64,000 bases of DNA from Paenibacillus xylanilyticus (GCF_009664365.1 NZ_CP044310.1:5333501-5397500); one strand, 5' to 3'. Positions 26,818-36,494 are shown, counted from the stretch's first letter. Numbers and translations are program-made. The notes: a model not told the origin generated them from the letters alone.

Positions 26818-28332
26818 TTAGTTGAAAACCTTGAAATCGGTCGGTGAAATGCCTACATATTTGCGGAATTGCTTATAAAAATATCCTGTCTCCCAATATC
26901 CAACGTTTCTTGCGATCTCATGCACCTTCAGATTGGAACTGCGCAGCTGTTCCTTGGCACGCTCGATCCGGTATTTATTGATGTACTCGGCAAAGGTCTC
27001 TCCTGTCTCCTTATGAAACAGCTGTCCAAGATACACAGGATGCAGATGATAATGAGCCCCCAGCAGCTTGAGGGAAAGCTCTTCTGCGTAATGCTTCTCG
27101 ATATGCTGGAGCACTTGGCTCACAATCGGGTTTTTCAGATCCTGAAGCAGAGATTCGATCGTCTCGCTCCCCACTTGCTGAAGGGCCTGCACCAGTTCGG
27201 CAAAGGTACTGCTGTCCAGCACCCGCCTTAACCCCTGTTGGTAAATGACAGACTCATCCGTATGCTTAATGCTCTCCAGCTCCATTTTGAAACGAATAAC
27301 CAATTCGAGCGCCGTATGCTGCAGTTCCACAGGAGTCATCCCATCGCGATACTGTTCAAAATCCGTTTGAATTCGTTCTGAAAGCTGTTCGGTATTGCGG
27401 GATAACATCAGCTTGGCATATTCCTTCCAGTCGAAGGAGAAACGACTGCCAGCACTGCTTCCCGTTTCAAGAATTGCATGATCGATCACTTTAAGATCCG
27501 GGTAGATCATTACATACTGCAGGGCACGCTTGGCTTCTTTGTAACTCGCGGGTGCCTGATGAATGCCCTTCGCCATGCCCCCCATACCAATATAAACTGA
27601 CGGGTGTGCTTCAGAGATCTGCCGGGATAAACAGGTGACGCAATCCATAAACATCTGTCTATTGACCTGCTGCTCGTCCACACTCGCGATCATGACGATA
27701 TCGCCATCCAAATCATGAAAAGTACTTACATAAGGCTTGTCCGCAAGTAAACGCTGCACTTGATCAAATATGCCCGGCTCTTCTCCCTTCGTACGGAGGA
27801 TGGCAATGCCATAGCAAGGACCATCGAGTGTAAGATTCATGAATAGAGAGCGTTCTTCGAACTCCGCCGTTGCGATCTGTCCCGTCAACCATCGATGAAG
27901 AATGTTGTCCTTCAAAATTTGAATGCCGTAGGCATCATAACTTGTTTTGGCTGGCGCTTGATCCAGCTTGGAGGCCGTGTTTCGCAGCGTTGATTCCAGC
28001 TCTTCCACATTGATCGGCTTGAGCAGATAATTTTCGATCCCCAGCTGCATCGCTTCCTTCAAGTATTCGAACTCATTGAATCCGCTGAGAATAATCACTT
28101 TAAGGTCAGGCTGGACACGTCTTGCTTCCCGAATCAGATCCAGTCCATTCATAATGGGCATCGAAATATCCGTGATCAGAATGTCGACAGGTTGGGCAGA
28201 CAGCGCTTGAAGCGCCGCCTGGCCGTTGCCGGCATGGTTTACAATTTCCATTCCAAATGAAGACCAATCCACTATGTCGTATAATCCTTCAATGATGAAC
28301 GGCTCATCGTCCACAATAAACACGTTGTACAT
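26818..28332 (-). CDS. YesN-type response regulator, AraC family
   Basis: About 504 residues: an N-terminal receiver domain with the phosphorylated aspartate in ILITDISMPIMNG and the conserved KPI lysine, a middle linker domain, and two AraC-type helix-turn-helix motifs at the C-terminus (ELSLKLLGAHYHLHPVYLGQ and VHEIARNVGYWETGYFYKQF). The ATG at 28332 is favoured by an AGGTG site 6 bases upstream; a GTG at 28341 is also possible. The gene touches the kinase gene's stop, so they are coupled. It likely activates the importer/glycosidase operon and the GH85 gene in response to extracellular glycan. Confidence 0.9.
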   Translation of the reverse strand: MYNVFIVDDEPFIIEGLYDIVDWSSFGMEIVNHAGNGQAALQALSAQPVDILITDISMPIMNGLDLIREARRVQPDLKVIILSGFNEFEYLKEAMQLGIENYLLKPINVEELESTLRNTASKLDQAPAKTSYDAYGIQILKDNILHRWLTGQIATAEFEERSLFMNLTLDGPCYGIAILRTKGEEPGIFDQVQRLLADKPYVSTFHDLDGDIVMIASVDEQQVNRQMFMDCVTCLSRQISEAHPSVYIGMGGMAKGIHQAPASYKEAKRALQYVMIYPDLKVIDHAILETGSSAGSRFSFDWKEYAKLMLSRNTEQLSERIQTDFEQYRDGMTPVELQHTALELVIRFKMELESIKHTDESVIYQQGLRRVLDSSTFAELVQALQQVGSETIESLLQDLKNPIVSQVLQHIEKHYAEELSLKLLGAHYHLHPVYLGQLFHKETGETFAEYINKYRIERAKEQLRSSNLKVHEIARNVGYWETGYFYKQFRKYVGISPTDFKVFN

Positions 28333-28333
28333 G

Positions 28334-30163
28334 CTAAACACCTGTCCCTTCCGTATGAGGATAACGCACCCTGATCAGGGTTCCTTCTCCAAGCGTACTC
28401 TCTATCGTCATTCCAAACTCCGGTCCATACAGGTACCGCAGACGACTGTGCACACTGCGCAGCCCAAACATTTGTCCTGATTCCTCCGGACGATCGAGCT
28501 CTTCACGAATTTCAGCCAATCTGGCAGGATCAATGCCTTTGCCATTATCTCTGACTTCCACCTGCAGCACATCGCCAATCTCCTCCACCACAATGGACAA
28601 CTTGTTATCCGAGCGTTCCGTCTGGATGCCGTGCACGACATAGTTTTCAATGATCGGCTGCAGGGACAGCTTGACCACAGGATGTTGATTATGCACAGGA
28701 TCCAATTGAATCGTATAGGTGAAGATATCCTTATAACGGATTCGAAAGAGTTCCAGATATAGACGGCAAGCCTCCATCTCATCCTTCAATGTATAGTTTT
28801 TCTTCTGCTGAACAAGGCTCTTGAAGAGCACGGATAAGCTGTAGATCATCTCCCCAACATCCCTTGCCCCTTGGGAAATGGCTCTCATACGAATCACTTC
28901 AAGCGTGTTATAGAGAAAATGAGGATTAATTCTGGCCTGCAGAGCAACCAGCTCCGTCTCCTTTTGTTTGATCTCGGCCTTGTACACCCGCTCAATATAC
29001 AGATTAAGTTCGTCCAGCATATCGTTAAAGCTGTGCGAGATCTGCCCCAGCTCATCGTCACGGGTATCGTCAATTCGTGCACTCAGATTGCCATACTTCA
29101 CCTTCTGCGTAAATCGGATAATTCTCCGGGTCCGCTTCGCAAAATTAATGATAAAAAACGCCGGAACGAGCACAGCAAACAGGGTACTTATGATGCTAAT
29201 TGAAATAATGGTATTCCGAATACCTGCATAGGCCTCAGCCATCTCTTCCACAGGAACCGTGGCTACAATCACATAGCCCTGGTCTGCGGAGACAAACTTG
29301 TTTACATACATGTTTTTTTCCTTTTTCATCGAGTCCATATCGGTCTGATCGAATAGCGAATCTGCTACTTCAACATAAGGATACTTCTTGCCGTAATAGT
29401 TGCTGCTGGAGTCAAATAACACGTTACCTTTGGCCGACAGTACCACGATTTCTCCCTTAAAGTTGCTCTCATAACTATCAAGCGCATTTCCAATGCCTGC
29501 TGAGTCAAAAAAAACGAGAAACTGCCCCAGATTCCGCAGCGTCTGTGTATTGTTGATGGGAACACGAATCGCGTACAGGTCCGGGCTCCATTCATTGATC
29601 TCTTTGCGAATCCAGTAGTTGGGTGCACTGATATTAGGCGTCTCCATGGCCATCACGTCTGGAATATAGGAATGGGCAGCACTCGTGTCCAGCTTCTTGA
29701 ACTGCTTATTGGGGCTGAACATGGACATGTCCTGGCGCTCTGCACTATATAACATCAACTGATGGATGTCCGCATTTCGATCCATAATATTCTGGAAATG
29801 TTTCAGTACATCTGCGGAATAGTCATCCTGATTGGCGTAATATCCATTGGTCAGATGCTGGACATAATCTGCATAGGTGTGGCTCATCAGATAGGAGATA
29901 TTGGCTGACAGTGCCTCGTTCTGATGCATATCTCTCACCATATTTTGCACGGACTCATACTGCTGATGAATATATCGGTCCACACTTTCCATCGCAGCCT
30001 TTTGGATAGCCAGCTCACGGCGGATGGTAGAATCGGACACCGATAGAAAAATGATATACGACAGCGTAATAATCGTCACAATCGAAATCATCGAGAAAAT
30101 AAACAGCATTTTCATAAACATATTATTTTTGAAGAAATTATTGTAAACGCTAACAATTTTCAA
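28334..30163 (-). CDS. YesM-type sensor histidine kinase
   Basis: A 609-residue membrane kinase. Two membrane spans (about residues 17-37 and 285-308) bracket an extracytoplasmic sensor domain, followed by a HAMP segment, a His_kinase domain with the phospho-acceptor in INPHFLYNTLEVIR, and an HATPase with DNGKGI. Start is TTG 30163 after a GGGGGG ribosome site; the nearby ATG at 30170 is out of frame. YesM/YesN pairs sit beside CUT1 sugar importers in Paenibacillus and sense oligosaccharides. It is divergent from the secreted GH85 enzyme. Confidence 0.9.
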   Translation of the reverse strand: MKIVSVYNNFFKNNMFMKMLFIFSMISIVTIITLSYIIFLSVSDSTIRRELAIQKAAMESVDRYIHQQYESVQNMVRDMHQNEALSANISYLMSHTYADYVQHLTNGYYANQDDYSADVLKHFQNIMDRNADIHQLMLYSAERQDMSMFSPNKQFKKLDTSAAHSYIPDVMAMETPNISAPNYWIRKEINEWSPDLYAIRVPINNTQTLRNLGQFLVFFDSAGIGNALDSYESNFKGEIVVLSAKGNVLFDSSSNYYGKKYPYVEVADSLFDQTDMDSMKKEKNMYVNKFVSADQGYVIVATVPVEEMAEAYAGIRNTIISISIISTLFAVLVPAFFIINFAKRTRRIIRFTQKVKYGNLSARIDDTRDDELGQISHSFNDMLDELNLYIERVYKAEIKQKETELVALQARINPHFLYNTLEVIRMRAISQGARDVGEMIYSLSVLFKSLVQQKKNYTLKDEMEACRLYLELFRIRYKDIFTYTIQLDPVHNQHPVVKLSLQPIIENYVVHGIQTERSDNKLSIVVEEIGDVLQVEVRDNGKGIDPARLAEIREELDRPEESGQMFGLRSVHSRLRYLYGPEFGMTIESTLGEGTLIRVRYPHTEGTGV

Positions 30164-30284
30164 ATCGCATGTTCCCCCCGATGCGGTTGTCCTGTCTGAA
30201 TTATATCATTTGCCTTCTGACATTAACTTCCCACCTTGAACTTTTCTTTAGTTTATACCTGCCTTTCTTTAATTTCGCCCTATT

Positions 30285-30298
30285 TGAAAATGCTTTCA
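30285..30298 (+). promoter_or_regulatory. Cre-like CcpA site in the GH85 promoter
   Basis: TGAAAATGCTTTCA is the exact reverse complement of the site at 26601-26614, and it overlaps TTGAAA in the same way. A CTTTAGTTTAT motif lies 26 bases before TTTGAAAATG; in the importer promoter the matching motif is 6 bases away, a difference of about two helical turns. Confidence 0.65.
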
Positions 30299-30374
30299 TG
30301 CTCTATCGTTAACCATAAGTTTATATTTGTGTAAACGAATACCTTACATTCAGTCCACTTGAAGGAGGAACAGC

Positions 30375-33131
30375 ATGACACGCAAACTTAAACCGAAAGG
30401 CATCATTCCCAAGGTAACTGCACTGGCCATTACATCAGCTCTGGTCGGTCAGTTGGTCGCCTCATCTGTCTATGCGGGAGATACACTTCCCTACACAGGT
30501 GAAAGTGCCAAAGGCGCCAATCAGCCCTATCAGCATGGCTACACCTCGGCACAGATTCTGAATTGGACACCCGAGAGTGACATCTATGGAGAACTGCTTC
30601 GTGCACATGTACCACTGCAGCCGCGTAATGATGCCTTTGCCGCCACGCAGGCCTACCCCGAACTTAGCCCGGATACCCAGCTCTTTACGATGAGTGGTGA
30701 TTACGGCAATGCGTTCTTCGACAGTACCCCTTATACGAACGAATTTAGCCAGTATCTGTTCAATTATTGGCAATATACAGACTATTACAGCTACTGGCAT
30801 GGCATGGCTTCTGCGGGAGTGCCAGAAGAGCTGTATGACCCGAATAAGGAGTGGACAGAGCGATATTTCGAGTTCGGTATTCTGAACATTCCGAACCCGG
30901 CTTACACCAATGCCGCGCATAAAAATGGCGTTCGTTCCATTGCCAACATTTTCTTCTCCGATAATGACCGTGGTCCTCAAACGTACAAGCAGATGCTCGT
31001 ACAGGATGAAGACGGAAATTTCCCGGTCGCTGTCAAATTGGCCGAGATGGCCAAATACTACAATTATGATGGCTACTTCTTCAATCAGGAAGAGGTAGCG
31101 AGGGGCGTTGCCCCTGAAGACATTCCTTCCTACAAAAAATTCATGCAATATTTAAGAGATCAGGGTCTCTATGTTCAGTGGTATGACTCTACCATTAATA
31201 CGACGGGAGAGATTCAATACCAGAATGAGTTCAATGAACTCAACAGCCCTTTCGTACAAGATACGGCTCTCGGCAGAGTTTCGGATTCCATTTTCCTGAA
31301 CTATGTCTGGAACCATGAGATGCTGCAGGATTCACGTGATCATGCCATCAGCCTTGGACTGGATCCGCTTGAAACGGTCTTTGCCGGCGTTGAAGGCGGT
31401 CATGACCGGTTTGGTCGGTGGAAACAGCTCTATGACCTGCGCAACAATCTGGATGAGAACGGCCAGCCGATGAACAGCATAGCAACGCTGGGTGCAGATT
31501 TTACCCACAATGCCCTTGATGAAGAGATGGGCGATGGAAGCACCAATCACCGGGCTGAAGACGAATATCAGTGGATGACCTTTGTGCGCGATCGTGCGTG
31601 GTGGTCCGGACCGAATCAGGACCCTACCGAAGCCCGCCGCAATGCATCGGTTGATCTGTCGGATGTCTATGCTTCCGGCGCCAATTGGGACGGCATAGCT
31701 GCCTACCTTACGGAACGTTCCGTCGTTCATGGTTCAAACTTTGCTACGAACTTCAATACCGGACATGGTCTGCAATATTATGAAAACGGAAAAGTATCCA
31801 ATGATACCGAATGGTCCAACATCAACATCCAGGACATCCCTGTCACCTGGCAGTGGTGGATGGATAGTGAAGGGGATAAGCTGAGTGTTGATTTTGACTA
31901 TGGCCCAACCTATGAAAAAGGTGCCCGTTACCAGTACGATTCCATTGGGGCCTTCAATGGCGGCAGTTCTCTTGTCGTTAACGGTGATCTGAACGCGGAG
32001 AACTTCCTGCGTCTGTACAAAACAGATCTGTCCGTTAATGCGAAGTCTACATTGGAACTCACGTATAACAAACCATCGAAGAGCGATACGTCCACCCTGC
32101 AAGTCGGTTTAATACTGGAAAATGATCCTTCCCATGTGGTCAAAGTCAATGTTCCGAATTCAGGCAAACAAACGAAAGGCTGGACAACAGCTTCCCTGGA
32201 TTTGAGTGCTTATGCGGGCCAAAACATTGCCGCTTTCGGACTGGTATTTGACCCTAATGGGAAAACAATTGAAGATTATCAGATGAACATCGGTGAACTC
32301 CGTATCTTCGATGGATCTGCGGCCAAGCCAGATGCTCCTACAGGTTTCCACATCGCCAAGTCTCTGACCAATACAGATGAACTCGTGGTGGAATGGGATA
32401 TGGAAGACTATTCGAAGGTTAAGCAATACAACTTATATGAAAATGAATCCTATGTTGGCGGAATATATGATTCCACCTATTACATCAAATCTTTGAAAAA
32501 TCGTTCTGGTAAGCTATCTATTCGTGCCGTGGGCGCAGATGGCCGTGAGAGCGAGCCTGCCACCCTGTCCTATAATTTGGATGCGGCCGTTCAGGATATT
32601 CAAGTGAAATTTAACAAACAGGGCGACGCCACGGTCAGCTGGAAATACCCTAAGAAAACCAAAGGCAAGGAAGCGATCGAGCTCACCCTGCAAACGGAAT
32701 ATACGAATAAACCTTTCACAAAGACCGTTCAGGTCAAGAAAGGAAAATCTTCAGCTGTCTTGACGGGATTGCCAACGAATGGCGAACACTACGTGCTCAA
32801 CATTGCCATAGGCAAGCAACAACCTGTCACAGCTACTGGACAACTGGCTGATCATCAGATTACACCATACGCGAAGGAAAAGGTCACGGTAAATGATGGA
32901 AAATACACCCTTGCCCTGCCTGATCTGGAGGACTGGTACAAGATCTATGTTTACGAAAATGAAGTGCCTCGCGAATTCGGGGTGACTTACGTTACGCAAA
33001 AATTCCCGTATATTATCCGGGGAAGAACCAAGCTGAGTGAGATGACCTTCACACCAGCTTCCAGCAGCAGCTCGCTCAAGCTCGTGATCGAAGATTATGC
33101 CGGCAATAAAGCAACCACCATCTTAAGATAG
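30375..33131 (+). CDS. Secreted GH85 endo-beta-N-acetylglucosaminidase
   Basis: A 918-residue exported enzyme that cleaves the chitobiose core of N-glycans, leaving one GlcNAc on the protein. A signal peptide of about 34 residues ends at SVYAG. The GH85 barrel holds the catalytic pair in YDGYFFNQEE, with Asn237 and Glu239, the substrate-assisted NxE arrangement known from Endo-A and Endo-M. The C-terminal half contains a carbohydrate-binding-like beta domain and fibronectin III-like domains (PDAPTGFHIAKS onward). AAGGAGG precedes the ATG. It is the only clear exported hydrolase in the island and therefore the likely first step, releasing high-mannose glycans for the importer. Confidence 0.93.
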   Translation: MTRKLKPKGIIPKVTALAITSALVGQLVASSVYAGDTLPYTGESAKGANQPYQHGYTSAQILNWTPESDIYGELLRAHVPLQPRNDAFAATQAYPELSPDTQLFTMSGDYGNAFFDSTPYTNEFSQYLFNYWQYTDYYSYWHGMASAGVPEELYDPNKEWTERYFEFGILNIPNPAYTNAAHKNGVRSIANIFFSDNDRGPQTYKQMLVQDEDGNFPVAVKLAEMAKYYNYDGYFFNQEEVARGVAPEDIPSYKKFMQYLRDQGLYVQWYDSTINTTGEIQYQNEFNELNSPFVQDTALGRVSDSIFLNYVWNHEMLQDSRDHAISLGLDPLETVFAGVEGGHDRFGRWKQLYDLRNNLDENGQPMNSIATLGADFTHNALDEEMGDGSTNHRAEDEYQWMTFVRDRAWWSGPNQDPTEARRNASVDLSDVYASGANWDGIAAYLTERSVVHGSNFATNFNTGHGLQYYENGKVSNDTEWSNINIQDIPVTWQWWMDSEGDKLSVDFDYGPTYEKGARYQYDSIGAFNGGSSLVVNGDLNAENFLRLYKTDLSVNAKSTLELTYNKPSKSDTSTLQVGLILENDPSHVVKVNVPNSGKQTKGWTTASLDLSAYAGQNIAAFGLVFDPNGKTIEDYQMNIGELRIFDGSAAKPDAPTGFHIAKSLTNTDELVVEWDMEDYSKVKQYNLYENESYVGGIYDSTYYIKSLKNRSGKLSIRAVGADGRESEPATLSYNLDAAVQDIQVKFNKQGDATVSWKYPKKTKGKEAIELTLQTEYTNKPFTKTVQVKKGKSSAVLTGLPTNGEHYVLNIAIGKQQPVTATGQLADHQITPYAKEKVTVNDGKYTLALPDLEDWYKIYVYENEVPREFGVTYVTQKFPYIIRGRTKLSEMTFTPASSSSSLKLVIEDYAGNKATTILR

Positions 33132-33146
33132 ACGATTTCAGCAATC

Positions 33147-33182
33147 AGCCCTTTCCACTTTCAACAGAAGGCGGAGAGGGCT
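33147..33182 (+). terminator. Hairpin after the GH85 gene
   Basis: AGCCCTTTCC pairs fully with GGAGAGGGCT (one G-U). It begins 16 bases after the stop. No T-run follows, so termination strength is uncertain. Confidence 0.55.
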
Positions 33183-33235
33183 CAATTCATAGAATGAGAT
33201 ATGTACATGGCGCTATTCGTAGATAAACGCAAGCA

Positions 33236-33274
33236 GCAAAAAGGCGAGCCTCCTTTAATTAGGGGACTCGCCTT
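33236..33274 (-). terminator. Terminator of dnaB
   Basis: AAGGCGAG and CTCGCCTT form the arms, with five T residues after the hairpin on the minus strand. It closes the dnaB transcript, so dnaB does not read into the mannoside island or towards dnaI. Confidence 0.8.
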
Positions 33275-33298
33275 GGGTCTTTTCTATAACAAGAAATT

Positions 33299-34834
33299 TT
33301 ATGAAGTTCCTTTTTGCTTGCTCGCCTGCATCTGCTGGGCAAATCTCATCATCTCTTCGAACTCTTCCTCGGATACTCCATCGCTTTCAGCGGCAACATC
33401 CTGAACAATCGGGATTTCGGGTTTGGCTTTGGCTCCTTTGCCGTATGTACGGGAACGGGTTCCGGCTGCTCCAGCAGCCTGCTTGCCTTTTACCTTGGCC
33501 TGGTCACGAATATATTGGACTGCCTTCTCATATGAATTAACCTGCTTCAGCAGCATATTGGAGGCGATCGCTTCAACGAAATTACGGTTAATCCGCTGTT
33601 CTCCGCCAGACACCAGAAGCTGCATCAAATAATGGATAAGAACATTAATGACTTCACCAGGCAGCTTATAGCTCAGATCAATTTTCTCAAAGATATCGAC
33701 CAGATTATCCGGTACGGCTCCTGGGAAAAACGTCTGCAAAAGCCGTGTATATGGTTCGTTACGAAGCATCATATTGTATTGATGAATATCGCATTTGGTT
33801 GCAAACTGCGGTGGAACCTCCACATAGTATTCCATCTGCACCACATGCTCCACTGGCGGTTCCCCGGAATCGCTCTGCTGCTCAGGCTCGTCCAGATGCT
33901 GCCTCAGGGCGACTACTTTGGCTGCCTGTACGGTTTGCTGTTCCTGACGTTTCTTCGTCTGGCGGAACTGCAAGCTTGCCTTGTGCTGAAGATCATCCAA
34001 CATGAGCTGTCCTTGCGGACTGAAGATATCATCCTCATCCAGTAAACGGCACACGTCCTGCACACTGAGATTGAACTTGTTCACCACATAATTCACAATG
34101 CCCAGCTGCTCATGATCAAATCTTAGCTTTTCCACATGACGACGGTTCACTGACTCGCGCGGAAAACGCAAAATAATGTCGGCGTAGTTCAACGTAAGCT
34201 CTTCTGCCGCAACACTTGTCCCACTCCGCTGTGCGGATGTGGATACTTCCGAAAGCGCCTGCTCCAGCTCGTAATCTATAACATGTGTATTCAGTTCGAA
34301 TATATCGTAAAAAGGAACCGAAATATTTTCTTTGCTCGCTGCAGGATAAGGTGCGTCTCCGTTCTCTACTGCCGAAAATCCCGAACGCAGGGACAGAACA
34401 GCAAACTTGCCAATCTTGTCACGAAGCAGCAGTGTCAAATGCTGTGTGCGGAAAAATTCTGCCGGTGACAGCGGTGGCTGCAGCTCATATTCATAGATGT
34501 AATCATCATTCTCCGGAATGTAAAGGCGTGATGTCTGAAGCAATCCGACCGCTTCCAGCTTGGAAGCCTGCTCCACCAAATACTTGCGGCCCTTCTCACT
34601 TGGCTCGAGTCCAAGTGTCATGAACAACTTTCGCTGCTGTTCAAGGGGTGAGTAACCGACCTGTTCACCGGGAAGATGCTGAAACAACAGCCGATACAAG
34701 CCAATCGCGAAAGCACCTACCATGGGCTGATATGCTCCGGTAAGCATACGGTCGTCCAGAGCACTAAGTCCAAACTCCCTGTATACGCAGTAGCGATGAT
34801 GTTCAGTATAATGCAGCAAATTCTTCATGCGCAT
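33299..34834 (-). CDS. dnaB: Replication initiation and membrane attachment protein DnaB
   Basis: A 511-residue protein of the Firmicute DnaB/DnaD group that helps DnaD and DnaI load the replicative helicase at oriC and at stalled forks. The N-terminal part (LTGAYQPMVGAFAIGLYRLL) is the winged-helix DDBH1-like region. The C-terminal DDBH2 region includes LSYKLPGEVINVLIHYLMQLL and AVQYIRDQAKVKGK. AAGGAG is 8 bases before the ATG. It is not the DnaB helicase of Gram-negatives. In B. subtilis dnaI follows directly; here a 23-kb glycan island intervenes and dnaB has its own terminator. Confidence 0.9.
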   Translation of the reverse strand: MRMKNLLHYTEHHRYCVYREFGLSALDDRMLTGAYQPMVGAFAIGLYRLLFQHLPGEQVGYSPLEQQRKLFMTLGLEPSEKGRKYLVEQASKLEAVGLLQTSRLYIPENDDYIYEYELQPPLSPAEFFRTQHLTLLLRDKIGKFAVLSLRSGFSAVENGDAPYPAASKENISVPFYDIFELNTHVIDYELEQALSEVSTSAQRSGTSVAAEELTLNYADIILRFPRESVNRRHVEKLRFDHEQLGIVNYVVNKFNLSVQDVCRLLDEDDIFSPQGQLMLDDLQHKASLQFRQTKKRQEQQTVQAAKVVALRQHLDEPEQQSDSGEPPVEHVVQMEYYVEVPPQFATKCDIHQYNMMLRNEPYTRLLQTFFPGAVPDNLVDIFEKIDLSYKLPGEVINVLIHYLMQLLVSGGEQRINRNFVEAIASNMLLKQVNSYEKAVQYIRDQAKVKGKQAAGAAGTRSRTYGKGAKAKPEIPIVQDVAAESDGVSEEEFEEMMRFAQQMQASKQKGTS

Positions 34835-34875
34835 GGCTTGATCTCCTTCTCCCCAAAAGTGTGTTTATCTATTCT

Positions 34876-34905
34876 ATCATAAATGCCTGATCTTCAAATG
34901 TTCAA
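34876..34905 (-). promoter_or_regulatory. Promoter of dnaB
   Basis: On the minus strand TTGAAC (34900-34905) and TATGAT (34876-34881) are separated by 18 bases, about 40 bases before the dnaB start. Confidence 0.6.
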
Positions 34906-35035
34906 AAACAGGTAAAAAGATGGCCTGTTCTCGCTCCGTTTCGTCCTAGGTCGACAGCATTCACGTTTTCGCAGAGTTGCTAGAATACTATAAAAGCTCC
35001 AGCCATATAAAACAAGTGAAACTATTTAGAAATGG

Positions 35036-35044
35036 TTATCCACA
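35036..35044 (+). promoter_or_regulatory. Single DnaA box upstream of dnaB
   Basis: A perfect TTATCCACA. It lies about 200 bases upstream of dnaB and beyond the yuiB-like gene's terminator. One 9-mer could occur by chance, so its role is doubtful. The rest of 34906-35094 shows nothing else I recognise. Confidence 0.4.
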
Positions 35045-35094
35045 TGTGTATGCAGCTCAGCGGTTCGATTATGTCTATTTTCATTACATATGAC

Positions 35095-35136
35095 AAAAAG
35101 CCCTCCCTTTGCTCGCGTAAGCGGTTACGAGAAAGG
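35095..35136 (-). terminator. Terminator of the YuiB-like gene
   Basis: On the minus strand CCTTT-CTCG pairs with CGAG-C-AAAGG (one bulge), followed by GGAGGGCTTTTTG. Confidence 0.7.
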
Positions 35137-35192
35137 CAAGACTCTTTGTTTCAATTCCATGGCAGTCAGGGCAGGATATGAAGCTCAGCCGG

Positions 35193-35486
35193 TTAAAACA
35201 TTTTATATCCGCCCAGTCGAAGTTTGCGAATGGTCCAACCACTGATGATTGCGCCTGCGAGCCCAGCCACACCGGTCAGATAATCGACGATCTGGAACGA
35301 GCCCAGATGGGTCATCAGTGAAGCCGTGTGATCCCATAAGGAATACACCACGACAGGCAGGATCACAATGATGAACAGGTAAGAAGGAAACCAGGTCGTC
35401 TTCATCAACATATTCAGAATGAAACCGATCCCAAACATCATCACGAAAAATAACACCATTAATACCAGCACAGGTATAAACTGCAT
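35193..35486 (-). CDS. YuiB-like small membrane protein
   Basis: A 97-residue protein with three predicted membrane spans (about residues 4-28, 33-52 and 66-84). It begins MQFIPVLVLMVLFFVMMFGIGF and ends GGYKMF. Sequence style, length and the closing GY-MF pattern resemble B. subtilis YuiB, whose role is unknown. An AGAGGTG site precedes the ATG. In B. subtilis yuiB neighbours the yumB/yumC redox genes; homologues of both lie within 5 kb here, supporting the assignment. Confidence 0.78.
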   Translation of the reverse strand: MQFIPVLVLMVLFFVMMFGIGFILNMLMKTTWFPSYLFIIVILPVVVYSLWDHTASLMTHLGSFQIVDYLTGVAGLAGAIISGWTIRKLRLGGYKMF

Positions 35487-35740
35487 CGGGTGACATTCAC
35501 CTCTTCTTATGAACTCAGGGCTTATTTAGCAAAACTTATTGTATTTTCTTCTCTGGCTAGTAGATAGTGTACCGCAAAAAATGTGGCGAAGCAACGAACT
35601 TTCTGGATAAATCCTCCTATATTCATGTTCTCTTCATTTGCCCTTGTGCTTGATGTTGGGATACAATGTAAACGATATAGTTTTTCTTAACCGTCCCTCA
35701 TGGGATTTGGAAATATAAACTGCAGGAGGAACAGAAACCA

Positions 35741-36487
35741 ATGAACGAAGCCGCATCAACACTGGAGGGCTGGTATGCCCTGCATGACTTCCGCTCGATT
35801 AACTGGGCCGCTTGGAAAGCAGCCGATGACGAGGAACGTGCCGTAGCACTGGACGAGCTTCAGGAGTTTTGGAAAGAATGGAAGGAAGTCGAAGATTCCT
35901 CCAAAGGAAGCACTGTGGTCTATACTGTAGTTGGCCAAAAAGCTGACCTCGTGATGATGCACCTACGCGAAACCCTTGAGGACCTCAAGGCCGTAGAGAA
36001 CGCATTCAACAAAACGATGTTTGCCCAATACACGACCAAATCGTATTCCTACGTCAGCGTCGTGGAACTGAGCAACTATCTTGGCAAAGAAGGCGAAGAT
36101 CCGATGCAAAACCCGGAAATCGTCGCACGTCTTAAGCCGGTTCTGCCACAGCGTCAGTACATCTGCTTCTACCCAATGAACAAAAAACGCGACCTCGCCG
36201 ACAACTGGTACATGCTGTCCATGGATGAACGCCGCAGCATGATGCGCAGCCACGGCATGATTGGTCGCAGCTATGCCGGTAAAGTGAAACAGATCATTAC
36301 CGGATCCGTAGGTTTCGACGATTGGGAATGGGGCGTTACCCTGTTTGCAGACGATGCACTCCAGTTCAAAAAACTGGTTTACGAAATGCGGTTTGATGAA
36401 GTTAGCGCACGTTATGGCGAATTCGGTTCGTTCTATGTGGGAAGCCTGCTGGGCGAAGGTTCGCTGGAAGACATGTTGAAACTGTAA
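35741..36487 (+). CDS. hemQ: Coproheme decarboxylase HemQ (ChdC)
   Basis: A 248-residue chlorite-dismutase-fold enzyme that performs the last step of the coproporphyrin-dependent heme pathway of Gram-positives, converting coproheme III to heme b. The radical tyrosine is Tyr144 in [10 protein letters not shown] and the proximal heme ligand is His171 in [10 protein letters not shown], matching the family spacing. GCAGGAGG precedes the ATG. A plausible promoter is TTGCCC/TACAAT near 35638-35667. Its original terminator has been split by the insertion sequence that begins 40 bases downstream. Confidence 0.95.
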   Translation: MNEAASTLEGWYALHDFRSINWAAWKAADDEERAVALDELQEFWKEWKEVEDSSKGSTVVYTVVGQKADLVMMHLRETLEDLKAVENAFNKTMFAQYTTKSYSYVSVVELSNYLGKEGEDPMQNPEIVARLKPVLPQRQYICFYPMNKKRDLADNWYMLSMDERRSMMRSHGMIGRSYAGKVKQIITGSVGFDDWEWGVTLFADDALQFKKLVYEMRFDEVSARYGEFGSFYVGSLLGEGSLEDMLKL

Positions 36488-36494
36488 GTTAAAC

